Made by a program: the position numbers and the translations under genes. A stretch of DNA of 64,000 nt. Origin: Acrasis kona (lineage: Eukaryota > Heterolobosea > Eutetramitea > Acrasida > Acrasidae). The stretch spans positions 19,324-83,323 of the forward strand of contig JAOPGA020001024.1 of the NCBI GenBank assembly GCA_026419775.2, given 5' to 3'. The notes beneath the pieces were generated by a model. It worked only from the letters and a program-made list of their open reading frames with translations, was not told the origin of the DNA and ran no database searches. The stretch's first letter is position 1; each line of letters opens with the position of its first letter. Shown piece after piece: positions 11,482 through 21,838 of this stretch.

Positions 11482-14218
11482 ATGAAGAACTTCGACGACT
11501 CCGAATCTGAAAAAGAAGAGTCTGAAGACGAGGAGGATCTACCCGAAGGATGTAAGATTAAAGAAGTAAATGGCGTGTGGACATTATATCAAAAGATTGT
11601 TCGCAAGGAGAATCCAAAGCAACCTGTTGTATTGTCCCACACCGACAAATCACCATTTATCAAAGTTGAAGATAACACATGTTCGACCGGAAAATTTGGT
11701 TACACAATGATAAGGGCAACCCATGCAATGGAGGAGGGGTCGTATTACTTTGAAGTTAAAATTCAACAAGGAGAACCACAGTTTCATGATGCATCCAGTA
11801 AGTCATCTGGTCTCGGCTCTTATTTCGCACCAAAGCGGAACCTCCGCAACAAGAAGAAAATCAACTCTTCCGATTATGACCCTCATGTTCGGGTTGGTTG
11901 GTGTTTGGATAAATCTGAAATCAAAGCCCCAGTAGGATTCGACAAATTTAGTTTTTCATACCGAGATGTTAAGGGAGAGGCTGTTCATGACAGCAAGACC
12001 AAACCTTATGGCGAACCATATGGTAACTAACATTACTTGTCAATAACTAATACTTTTTATAGATGCTCATGATGTCATTGGGTGTTACATGTTCATACCA
12101 AAAAGAACTGGACCTAAGCCAGAACCGCTACAACGACGTGAAGAAGTTAAGGAGACTACATTCAGTGGTGTCATTATATCTGAAGTCGAAGTAGAAGAAA
12201 TTTGTGATGAAGCAGAGGTCCGCTTCTTCAAGAATGGAGTTGACCAAGGCGTCGCCTTCACAACATTAGTTCGTGGAAGATACTACCCTGCAGTGAGTCT
12301 ATACATGGGAGCGTCAGTTACTTGTAACTTTGGACCACACTTTAAATACACACCAAAGATCACTTCCAAGGATGGATCTCAAGTAGTCATCCACCCGATG
12401 TCAGCTTTGGAAAATAATGGAGCCGCATCATTCAGAAACAAGGATCGCCTAAAGAAGAATTCATCAAACGCACAAGCCTCACTTAGAGCAGCCGTACAAA
12501 AGGCAAGCACACCATTCAAGAAAAGAAACGAACCCATCTCACAACCAGTCGAAAAGAACATTGAAAAAAAGACTTCTTCCGCACCAGTTCGCACGCCGTC
12601 ACCAGCTCCACCTACATTAGAAAAGGAACCTTCCAATAACAATGAGGACTCAGTACCTGTCCAAAATACAAGACAAGATCAAAACAACAAGAGTCTAGAG
12701 CCGCCCAAAAAGAGAAGAAAAAAAGAAGACGTTCCGATCCCTGAACCAGTTTCAATTACAGAAGAAGCCATTCGTAACGCAAAGATTGCAGCGACCAAAC
12801 ACAAACTCAAAAAAACAACAAAGTTAACTACGATCCCACCCGAAAAACCACCACTTGCATCTCAAGCAGGAATACCTTTAAAGAAGAAAAAGATCAAAAA
12901 GAACGAGGACTTGATGCAAATAGATGATGAAACCGAAAATGACACTTCGACAGCTTCTACGAATAACGACATGGATAGTACACCTACTCAAACACCAATA
13001 CAAGACATTCAAATTGATGCAAAGTTCACTCCTAACCATCAACAACATCAACAACAATCACAATCCATTTCACAACCACCACCACCATCGACACCGATTC
13101 CAAATCAGCAACCACCACAACCAACAATTCAACAATCTTATTCTCCGGTTACTAATAATAACATTAGTCAACCATCACCCACTACACAAACCAATCAAAA
13201 CAATCATCGCACATCACAACAAGTCACACAAAACAATCAAAATCAACAACAATCAAGATCATCATCATCCGATCATCCACATTCATTCGCACAACCTTCT
13301 CAACCTCCTCAACGAAACTCACACATTAACAATTCTGGTTCCACTCACTCATTCGAAACATCGCCACCAAGTCAACCATCACATTTACATTCCACCAATC
13401 AACACCAACAACAATCACCAACGACACCAATGAATCAACAATCGAATCGTTTCGAAAATCAAAAGTTCAATCAAGATCAAAATCGTTCTTATGATCAATC
13501 ATCACAGTCACGTCACATACAGTCAACTCCACAGCCTTTACAATCAACTCCATACCAACAATCTAGATCATCATCATCATCATCCGATTCATGGGTTGAC
13601 CAACATCAAAATCAACATTTAAAAGAAGACGTACAATACTCTAATAATCACCAACACTTCCATCAACAACAAAGATCAGATGATCCATCCATTCGATCCA
13701 ATCAAAATCAAAATCAACAACAAGTTTTGGACACACAAAAGTATGAAAGAGAAAAAAGAGATCGAGAGATGAAACAAATGATGGAACAACGCGAAAGAGA
13801 ATTATTGAGAGAACAACAACAACAACGAGAGAGAGAATTAAGAGAACGAGAGTTGATTATTGCACGAGAACAACAACAACAACAACAGTTATATCAACAA
13901 CAATCACAACAATCACAAAATCCATCACATAGAAATGTTTTTGATAGAAGTTATGATAATGTATCTTCTTTTAATCAACAACAACAACAACAACATTCGT
14001 ATGGTTGGTCCCCCATGCAACAACAGCAACAGCAACAACAACAACATTCAATGGTGTTACCTTCTTTTAAGAGCTTACAATTTGGAGAACCACCTGCTCA
14101 AGATGCTATGGCTATATTGAATGATATAACAGGAAAACCAAATAATAATAATAATAACACACAAAGTAATAATTCATCATTTACGCCTTCTGATAGATAT
14201 TTGCATCATAATAGATAA
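11482..14218 (+). CDS. ASH2L: ASH2-like SPRY protein (Set1/COMPASS subunit) with a long Q/N/S-rich tail
   Basis: Exons 11482-12022 and 12063-14218 join in phase 1 over a 40-nt intron, giving 898 residues. Residues about 25-300 match the ASH2/Bre2 SPRY domain: EEGSYYFEVKI, HVRVGWCL, APVGFDKFSFSYRD, DVIGCYMFIP and YYPAVSLYMGASVTCNFGP. ASH2 supports H3K4 methylation by SET1/MLL in the nucleus. No PHD or winged-helix module precedes the SPRY domain. After a Lys/Pro-rich basic stretch with NLS-like KKRRKK, the last 450 or so residues are Gln/Asn/Ser-rich with long CAA runs and one Arg/Glu-rich helical patch (about 13740-13860). The upstream TTG-started extension to 11470 is ignored in favour of the ATG at 11482. 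Confidence 0.85.
13020..14060 (+). repeat. CAA/CAG-rich coding low-complexity region
   Basis: Interrupted polyglutamine and Q/N/S/P tracts make up the C-terminal half of the ASH2-like gene. The purest runs are near 13868-13890, 13975-13996 and 14018-14046. Confidence 0.85.
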
Positions 14219-14410
14219 ATAAAATTAATTTGTACATTGAGTTGTTTTTTGTTGATTTATTCATTTGTTATGGTTACTAAGGTTTAGATGGTCTTGTCAG
14301 ATTAAAAACACCCTTATGCGTCTCCTTCAGTTTTTTTATATAGATACTTATTCTCTAGCACGACAGTCAAGAATATGCTTCAGGTTATAGATAAAGTATT
14401 AAAACTCAAT

Positions 14411-14503
14411 GGCGATTTGATCGAGTTTTTTACGATATTGGTCTAAGATGGACGACTCAAGTTCGTCTCCGAAAGGGCGTGGGTTCAAATCCCACAGTCG
14501 TCA
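14411..14503 (+). tRNA. tRNA-Leu(CAA) with a 13-nt insert in the D-loop
   Basis: Acceptor GGCGATT (14411-14417) pairs with AGTCGTC (14496-14502, two wobble pairs), with discriminator A14503. D-stem ATC/GAT (14420-14422 with 14447-14449), anticodon stem GACGA/TCGTC, loop CTCAAGT (14456-14462; anticodon CAA), variable arm TCCGAAAGGGC and T-arm GTGGG-TTCAAAT-CCCAC follow. Compared with a standard tRNA-Leu, TTTTTTACGATAT (14426-14438) is inserted between GAG and TGGTCTAA. The insert interrupts the A box and contains six sense-strand Ts. CGAT inside the insert (14433-14436) could pair with ATCG at 14420-14423, competing with the D-stem. No run of four or more Ts follows the gene closely. It could be a functional gene needing excision of the insert, or an otherwise intact pseudogene. 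Confidence 0.8.
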
Positions 14504-14644
14504 CTTTCTTATGTCATATCCTCTTGGGATTATTATAATAATAACAGTTCAAATGCGAGGGTGATATCAATTCTGCTACATTTCCTTAGTATTTTAAGTC
14601 AACATGATATAACAACCCACAAGCTACAAACTAATCACACTTTA

Positions 14645-15580
14645 TTAATTACAACTAGACAAATTCAACAATGACTTCACCACTCTGTCAACATCTCCAT
14701 TAAAGGTTCTTAACAAATGAATGTTGAGTTTTTCGTTTGTAAATCCCAAATCAGTAAGTGTTGATAAATTTGTCCTGAATTGCTCTTCGCATCTCACTGG
14801 TAACGTGAAATTCAAATCTTCTTCGGTCGGTACCTTTGGTCCTTCTTTTCGGCTCGCAACAGTCGGCTTTGGTGCCTCATTGGCTCTTACAATTGCATTG
14901 GTTATGATTTGTTCAGTCGTATTCTTAATAATGGTATTGACTTCTGCGACGGCATTGTTTGCTTGCTTTATAATGCTCTGGGCTTCTTCAAGTATAACAT
15001 GCTTATTCCTCTTTATTGCATCTTTCGCCCTCTTATAGGCCAAAACAATTATTGGGAGTAACAAAAATAATGTACATAATTTGCAGTTGAACAGCACTGT
15101 AGCAGCACAAAGTAGGCCAACTTTGTTGTAGTGTTTTTTTGCATGGTCGGCGAGTATATTGAACAATAATGGGTAGTGGTGGAAGGTAAAGAAAGTTATA
15201 AAGGCCACGCATAATGCCATTATCATGGGGTGATATAAAGTGCCCCAAATTAGGGCGACTGGCAGAAGGTATTTGGTTAGTGGTGAACATCCGTCTCGAG
15301 GGCCAGAAGTGGTTTGATGTTGACTCGGCTTCGGATATTGGTCAACAAATAGCCTCATAGTGCTGGGGGAGGGGTGAGACTGGACAGCGAGTAACCATTC
15401 TGTATTTGATGAAATGTCAATAAGTTCGTTCTCCTCATCAATGTATCTCCAATGTAGGTCATCTTGGGTTAATAAAACTTCTTTTACTAACTTGTCCAAG
15501 GCTTCAAATGTTATGGTCCTCTCGACAAGTAATCTCCTCTTGCGAATATTATTGATAGTTATCTTCAAAGAAATTTTCAT
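14645..15580 (-). CDS. Membrane protein with N-terminal PB1-like and C-terminal UBA-like domains
   Basis: A single exon of 311 residues. Residues about 1-85 look like a PB1 domain: a basic N-terminal strand (NNIRKRRLLVERTITF) and an acidic OPCA-like loop (YIDEENELIDISSNTEW). Residues about 105-200 contain three or four hydrophobic segments with few charges, followed by a basic helical stretch (KRAKDAIKRNK). The C-terminal 45 residues (TLTDLGFTNEKLNIHLLRTFNGDVDRVVKSLL) match a UBA fold, with LGF where UBA has its MGF loop. PB1 plus UBA is the plan of the autophagy receptors p62 and NBR1, but those lack membrane segments. A membrane-resident ubiquitin-binding adaptor is my inference. Confidence 0.55.
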   Translation of the reverse strand: MKISLKITINNIRKRRLLVERTITFEALDKLVKEVLLTQDDLHWRYIDEENELIDISSNTEWLLAVQSHPSPSTMRLFVDQYPKPSQHQTTSGPRDGCSPLTKYLLPVALIWGTLYHPMIMALCVAFITFFTFHHYPLLFNILADHAKKHYNKVGLLCAATVLFNCKLCTLFLLLPIIVLAYKRAKDAIKRNKHVILEEAQSIIKQANNAVAEVNTIIKNTTEQIITNAIVRANEAPKPTVASRKEGPKVPTEEDLNFTLPVRCEEQFRTNLSTLTDLGFTNEKLNIHLLRTFNGDVDRVVKSLLNLSSCN

Positions 15581-15642
15581 GACTGAACGTGATTTTGATT
15601 TTCTGTTCTTGTTTGAAGTTGATCGTAACGAAGTGATTTACT

Positions 15643-15668
15643 AAATCAAAAATCAAAAATCAAAAATT
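15643..15668. repeat. CAAAAAT short tandem repeat
   Basis: Three or so tandem CAAAAAT units sit just upstream of the PB1-UBA gene start. This is a simple AT-rich repeat in the 5' flank. Confidence 0.6.
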
Positions 15669-15860
15669 ACATGCATCATGATAGTCGGATCTTGCGCGGT
15701 TTCAATACTGATTGAGTGCGTTTGAGACCAACCCAGAAACAGAGCGTTTGAGTTGCTGTGTCTTCAATTATTATAATTGTCGCAACAAAATGTTGAGGGT
15801 CCAGGAAGAACATGTAATTTTGGACGGCCACGATGTGCATATAATGAAATTCACAGTAAA

Positions 15861-17084
15861 CTACGTCTTATTAACTTTATTGTTCTTACATTGTATTTTG
15901 TGGTTGGTCCAATCCTGAACTTGGTGCTCACGACAACAATATGCAGCATCCAAACACCCAGAGCATCTTTTCTCCGCTACCTTCCCACAAACATTGCATT
16001 TGTTCAAAAAATCTCTCAAGTCAATGCAATACAAGTCGCCTACTTCATTGCGCTTACTTGTATAAAGATCCATCTTTTGATAATCAATGCTCTCCCCACC
16101 AAACATGTATATCAATTGATCAACTTTATTATAAGACAATGAACTATAGTTTCTACATGGGAACTCCCCAATTCGTTTATATTCATTTAGCCGAATGAAT
16201 TTTGCAGTTTTGCAATTGAAAATAAAAATTAAATTTATACTGCTGTCATCTTCTATGATGCCAGTACCACCGTACATTACAATGAAATGACCACATACAC
16301 AACTACCAACCTTGACATGAGATAATTGTGCTGACGGCATTGCATTGTCGTGTCTACACCAATTATGAGTTTTGAAATCAAAAGAGTGCATGAAAAGAGG
16401 AGTAGTGTATTGACAGTGACCGCCATACACGTACAATGTGTCATTATATACTTCGATCGTATGATCGCCGCGCTTAAGAGGCTTGAGTTGTGTATTCTTT
16501 TCTTTGATTTTTGACCATGTGTCTGTGGAAATGTCAAACTGCCACAAATCATCAAAATAGTCAGTGTTGTCGAATACCCGAGCGCCTTCGATGGAGAACA
16601 TTCCACCGAAAAGGATTGCTTTACCTTGGTGCATTGCCATACTGTGAAAGGAACGAGGTCGCGGTATAGCACTGGTTGGTTTAACCTCCCTCCACTTCAT
16701 TGTACTCAATTCAAGCACCCAAGTATCGTTTAATTCTGGTTCCCCTTCCTCGCTCGGTTCCCCTCCAAAGATTACGAGATGTTTGTCATTGACAGCGTAA
16801 GCCCAGTTCTGCCGAGGGGGAGGACATTTACCTTCAAAAAGCCTGTGTACCCAATTCTCCTCGTTATAAATCCAATAGTGGTCAAACTTAAAGTATGCAG
16901 ATGCGTCTGTTGCCTCTATCAAGACTTGACCGCCGAAAATGTGCAGTTTGCCATTATATATAAAGGATGCGTGCTGCTGTCTTGGCTGTGGATACTTGGA
17001 ATTTGGATTAGTAACGACTACACGATCTCGCTCGCTGATTGCTTCTGTTGACTCCTTGTGTATTCTCTGTACCTTGACCTGCAT
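15861..17084 (-). CDS. Kelch-repeat protein with C-terminal MYND zinc finger
   Basis: A single exon of 407 residues from the ATG at 17084; the open frame extends upstream only through a non-ATG codon. Repeated kelch signatures are visible (HIFGGQ, LVIFGGEP, AILFGGMF, LYVYGGH, IVMYGGTG, IYMFGGES), each followed by a Trp-containing strand, consistent with one beta-propeller. The last 45 residues form a MYND finger, CNVCGKVAEKRCSGC...CCREHQVQDW...HKIQC, a protein-interaction zinc module. Kelch-MYND pairing is common in protist and plant genomes and suggests a scaffold role. There is no signal peptide or TM. It is transcribed in the same direction as the PB1-UBA gene 280 bases downstream. Confidence 0.85.
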   Translation of the reverse strand: MQVKVQRIHKESTEAISERDRVVVTNPNSKYPQPRQQHASFIYNGKLHIFGGQVLIEATDASAYFKFDHYWIYNEENWVHRLFEGKCPPPRQNWAYAVNDKHLVIFGGEPSEEGEPELNDTWVLELSTMKWREVKPTSAIPRPRSFHSMAMHQGKAILFGGMFSIEGARVFDNTDYFDDLWQFDISTDTWSKIKEKNTQLKPLKRGDHTIEVYNDTLYVYGGHCQYTTPLFMHSFDFKTHNWCRHDNAMPSAQLSHVKVGSCVCGHFIVMYGGTGIIEDDSSINLIFIFNCKTAKFIRLNEYKRIGEFPCRNYSSLSYNKVDQLIYMFGGESIDYQKMDLYTSKRNEVGDLYCIDLRDFLNKCNVCGKVAEKRCSGCLDAAYCCREHQVQDWTNHKIQCKNNKVNKT

Positions 17085-17366
17085 TACAATTCTAAAATTA
17101 ACTTGATATAAAAAAGTAAGCCAGGACAAACTAAATCCTCCTCATTACCCAAAACCTCTTGATATATTAAAGTAATCCAAGTTAAACTCGTAATTTTCCT
17201 CATACCCCAAGATTTCTTGATGTTCACAATTGATCCACTAAGATGCGGCAGCTATTACAAAGATAATGAACTGATTGATCCACCATTGAATTCATCTGGG
17301 TCCTGTTCGTGCATTTAACTCAAAGTAGAATCTAAGTCGACTGCACAGCCATAATCCATTATTACT

Positions 17367-18340
17367 ATGTCTGTCATTAGAAGTGTTAAAAATGTTTCCC
17401 TTGATAGGTTGACGCCTCATCAAAAGCTCTTAATATTACAATATTTATTTTCGCCCACGTGCTTTACAAATATAGAAAATAGGAAGAATCTTTGCAAGAC
17501 TATGTCACAATCGAGGTGTTGTGTAGTATGCTCTAGAAGCTCACCCAAGACGATATTTAGCTGCCGATACAAAGTGCATCATAGAAATGTGGATGTCCTT
17601 CGCTCTTTTTTTAAAAGAGATCTAGATTTTGGGGAACTTTGCGATAGGTGCTATCGTCTATGGTATAAACATAAAAGAGCGAAGAAGGAAATATCTCCAG
17701 AAACAGTGGACAGTTTAAAAAGGACGCCAAGAACTGTCAGACCAAAGAGTGCACCTACATTCCCGACAGCCCACGACACAGAAAGGCAATCAGAAGGGCA
17801 CAATGGTAGCTATAGCAAATCAACGCTATCAAATAACGACGCTGACTCGAACGACTCTACCGAATGGAAATGTCTCCAGGGTGATATGGAGGATATCGAG
17901 GACGACTCGAGTGACTACGAATCCATAGAATCCTCAATAAATTTTTCTGATCCAAGACCAGCATTAAATAATGGACTTGAGAGCAGTACAACTAGAAAAG
18001 CAAGATCACCGGACCAATTGCGGAACAATACTAGTGTTCAGAATAACAGCAACATTAGTATTGAGGATTTTCTGCTCGCCGTGAAAAACGTTGCGAAGTC
18101 AAGAAAGTCGAAGAGAAAGCCTAACCCATACAGAAGTCCTAGGAAGGTGGATCCTTTGCAAGAGCACTTTGCTGATACTCAGCATCAAAAACTGTTCACA
18201 TCAAGTAAGTACTACATTTGTTTCTTTCTCACACGGCGACAGATTTTGGAGGAAGAGCTACCGCCTTTGATTTTCTGTACTCTGTACCAAACTCTGTTCA
18301 AATGAAAAATGTGAGCGATGACGTGGAGGTTGTTGTTTAA
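17367..18340 (+). CDS. Cys-rich N-terminal, Ser-rich unknown protein (2 exons)
   Basis: Not recognised. Exon 1 (17367-18204) and exon 2 (18243-18340) are joined over a 38-nt intron with consensus donor GTAAGT. Without splicing the frame reads into a different tail ending at 18305. The spliced product is 311 residues. Residues about 45-110 carry CCVVC, FSC and LCDRC, a possible zinc-binding arrangement, within a basic helical region. The rest is acidic/Ser-rich and probably disordered, with a basic KSRKSKRKPNPYRSPRK patch near residue 255 that could be a nuclear signal. It is convergent with the secreted coiled-coil gene 445 bases away. Confidence 0.6.
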
Positions 18341-18784
18341 AAAGGAATTTAAGGTTACACGATGGATGCACTTTTAAGTATTACCAGACACATTAGCCAC
18401 AGCAAGACTGTTCTCGACTGTTTGTTTCTAATGTAATAACCGACGAAGCATTGTGTCACTAAGTCCCAGTACCAATCATGACGGTTTTATCCGAAGTTCT
18501 CCGTACAAGAAAAGAGGGAACGATCAGTCTATTGTTGTTGGAGTGACATCATCTCCAGAGCTCTCATTTCACATTTAGCAGTAAGAATTCAAGATAATGT
18601 ATGGACAAACAGAGGTAAAACATGTTGTGAGTTATTGCATAAAAAATACTTTCTAAATTATGATGTTAGTTTTTATGTGTTTTACACTTCTTAGCGTAAA
18701 CAATATTCCTGACTGCTTGAATATCTTGCGATCTGTAGAATAAATACACTACTATGAAACAATAAACTGCAACTGCTGTTTTAT
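18341..18784. other. Intergenic region between convergent genes
   Basis: 444 bases. I find no long open frame, tRNA or repeat. It could hold 3' UTRs of both neighbours or an extra short exon of the upstream gene, but no junction is convincing. Confidence 0.5.
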
Positions 18785-20308
18785 TTAAATTTTAATATTC
18801 AATACAAATGGTTCGCTTGGAACAACGGTGCGTTCTAGTAAGAATGACTTGATGACTTCGTTTGCTGTTTTCTTGTGAGATTCAATGTACTTCGTTACAT
18901 CTGCATCAATGTGCACAGTTTGTTCTGCTATTTTAGGTTGAGCAAGCACATCAGCCTTCTTAACATTAACAAGTATTCTCTTGCTGTTCTTCCTAAACAC
19001 AATCTTAGCTGATCGCCATGCGCCTGGTTGCGTCTTTATTTTTAACTCCTTACCAGAAACGGAAACATTAACTTGAGCACGTTCTTTATAGTAACACAAC
19101 AACGGATTTACAAACACATCTTGTAGGCTGGATGGAATATTTTTGTTAACAACAGTGGTGGAGTTACCCAAATCAGAAGTGGTGGTGCAAACGTACCTTG
19201 ACTCGGAGTGATGTGGAGTTAGCAGGAAGAATGAATTTGATGCGTCTATTTTCTGGACAAGTTTTGGGTCGCGGTCCTTGAGCGATAGAATATCATCACG
19301 TAATTGCTTGGGGAAGGTAGTAACTTTGACGTTGGTGATCTTCTTGTCTATTGTGTCATTCAATTCCTGATTTACTTTTTGTGATAGCTCTTCCAACTTC
19401 TTTACACGCACCTGTACTTTACTCAACTTCTCCTCTTGTTTCTTCAAATGTAACAATGCAGTGTTGAGGCGGTCTTGAATCTTGACCTTTTTTTGATCGG
19501 TAGTTGCGGCTTTGATCAATGATTGTAGGTCTTTAACATCCTCGTTTAGTTTTTTAATGTTGGATGCGGTTTTGGCCTCAATTTCTCTAGAACGCTTAAG
19601 GTGGGAAAGAATGTGCTCTCTCTTTGTTACCAAGAATTTTACAATGTGTAGTACCCTCTTTAATTTGTAGTTTGATTTGTGGTAGAATTTTCGTTCGGCT
19701 CTTAGCACTCTGAGAATTACTTGATTTAATGTTGAGTGATTGTCGACCTTCTTAGAAGATTGTGCCTTGAGTTCATCCCTTAATTTTTTCGACTTGACGG
19801 CGCTCTTCTGAAGTTCTTCGTCGTAGAATTTTTGTAAAAGTTCGTGCGCAATCTTCCTCTTTGAAATAGACGTGGCGAACGACTTCTTGACAATCAATGA
19901 CTTTTCGGACAAAATGTGTCTTCTTTTCATTTCTCTCGAAAGCTTCAGGTTGTACTTTTTCGTTATACGGTCTTTCTTCTGCTTTGAGTTGAAGTTATTT
20001 ACTTCATCAAGTTTTTTTTGGATGTGCTTGATTCTCTTAGAATTGATCCTCAGTTTGCTTTTGATAGTATTGTTTTTCTTCTTGAGCTGGGAAATCTTCT
20101 TCGAGATTTTTCTAATCAACTTCTTGAGTTTACATTTTCTGTCACAAGAAAATTGAGAGTAGAAATGGTACGATTTGGAACGGAAATAGGCGAAGGTATG
20201 TTGGTGTCCGTGAGTGGAAGCCCCCTTGTCATCATCGGTCTTGGTGTGAACAAAGCATAGTAGTAGGCATAAGCACACAAGCACTATGGTGCTCAGCTTT
20301 GCCTTCAT
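18785..20308 (-). CDS. Secreted Lys-rich coiled-coil protein
   Basis: A single exon of 507 residues. The N-terminus is a clear signal peptide (KLSTIVLVCLCLLLCFVHT), then an acidic/His spacer. Residues about 50-330 are a nearly continuous Lys-rich coiled coil, with Cys only at the very beginning (FSCDRKCKLKK). Residues about 340-507 are beta-rich with NSTTVV, VNVSVSGKELKI and RILVNVKKAD. No membrane anchor or ER-retention signal is seen, so export or a lysosomal/vacuolar lumen is likely. I do not recognise a family. The extreme Lys bias over 280 residues suggests binding of an acidic surface or polymer (inference only). Confidence 0.7.
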   Translation of the reverse strand: MKAKLSTIVLVCLCLLLCFVHTKTDDDKGASTHGHQHTFAYFRSKSYHFYSQFSCDRKCKLKKLIRKISKKISQLKKKNNTIKSKLRINSKRIKHIQKKLDEVNNFNSKQKKDRITKKYNLKLSREMKRRHILSEKSLIVKKSFATSISKRKIAHELLQKFYDEELQKSAVKSKKLRDELKAQSSKKVDNHSTLNQVILRVLRAERKFYHKSNYKLKRVLHIVKFLVTKREHILSHLKRSREIEAKTASNIKKLNEDVKDLQSLIKAATTDQKKVKIQDRLNTALLHLKKQEEKLSKVQVRVKKLEELSQKVNQELNDTIDKKITNVKVTTFPKQLRDDILSLKDRDPKLVQKIDASNSFFLLTPHHSESRYVCTTTSDLGNSTTVVNKNIPSSLQDVFVNPLLCYYKERAQVNVSVSGKELKIKTQPGAWRSAKIVFRKNSKRILVNVKKADVLAQPKIAEQTVHIDADVTKYIESHKKTANEVIKSFLLERTVVPSEPFVLNIKI

Positions 20309-20521
20309 TTATACTATTTTGTATGCGAACTTTAGACATGCATGTCAATCATTCATTGACATTGTTGTAAAGTGTTTTTGACCGGTTAAACAACACCGAA
20401 ACACACAAACCAACATCACGGTTGTGAGATGCTTGCTTTCCAACGATAACATCAAAAATGAATAAACAACATTTTGAAAAACAAAAAATCACTTTCATTG
20501 AATAATTAATTTATTAACATT

Positions 20522-21668
<1,147 letters not shown>

Positions 21669-21838
21669 GCTTTTTGATCAGAATTTAGTCAACTATATCA
21701 TTCGATCTTCAAGATCTTCAATCAAAATCTTGTAACACCAATTCACAAACAGCAACCTGATGTGGATCGGACTTAAAGATATTAACACGATTCAAAATAT
21801 CTTAGGTGAGATAGTTTATTAAGGTTACATGACATTTC

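Noticed and set aside
12924-13433. 169-residue frame rich in His/Asn/Ile inside the ASH2-like gene
   Set aside because: Shadow of the CAA-rich region in another frame; the composition is a direct product of the repeat.
13000-14200. CRISPR-like or satellite array
   Set aside because: The repeats are interrupted CAA codons in a continuous reading frame, not spacer-separated units.
14721-15038. 105-residue plus-strand frame opposite the PB1-UBA gene
   Set aside because: Antisense shadow; the minus-strand frame has recognisable domains and spans the whole region.
20018-20260. Hydrophobic plus-strand frames opposite the Lys-rich coiled coil
   Set aside because: Lys codons AAA/AAG read as Phe/Leu on the other strand, giving false membrane-like ORFs.
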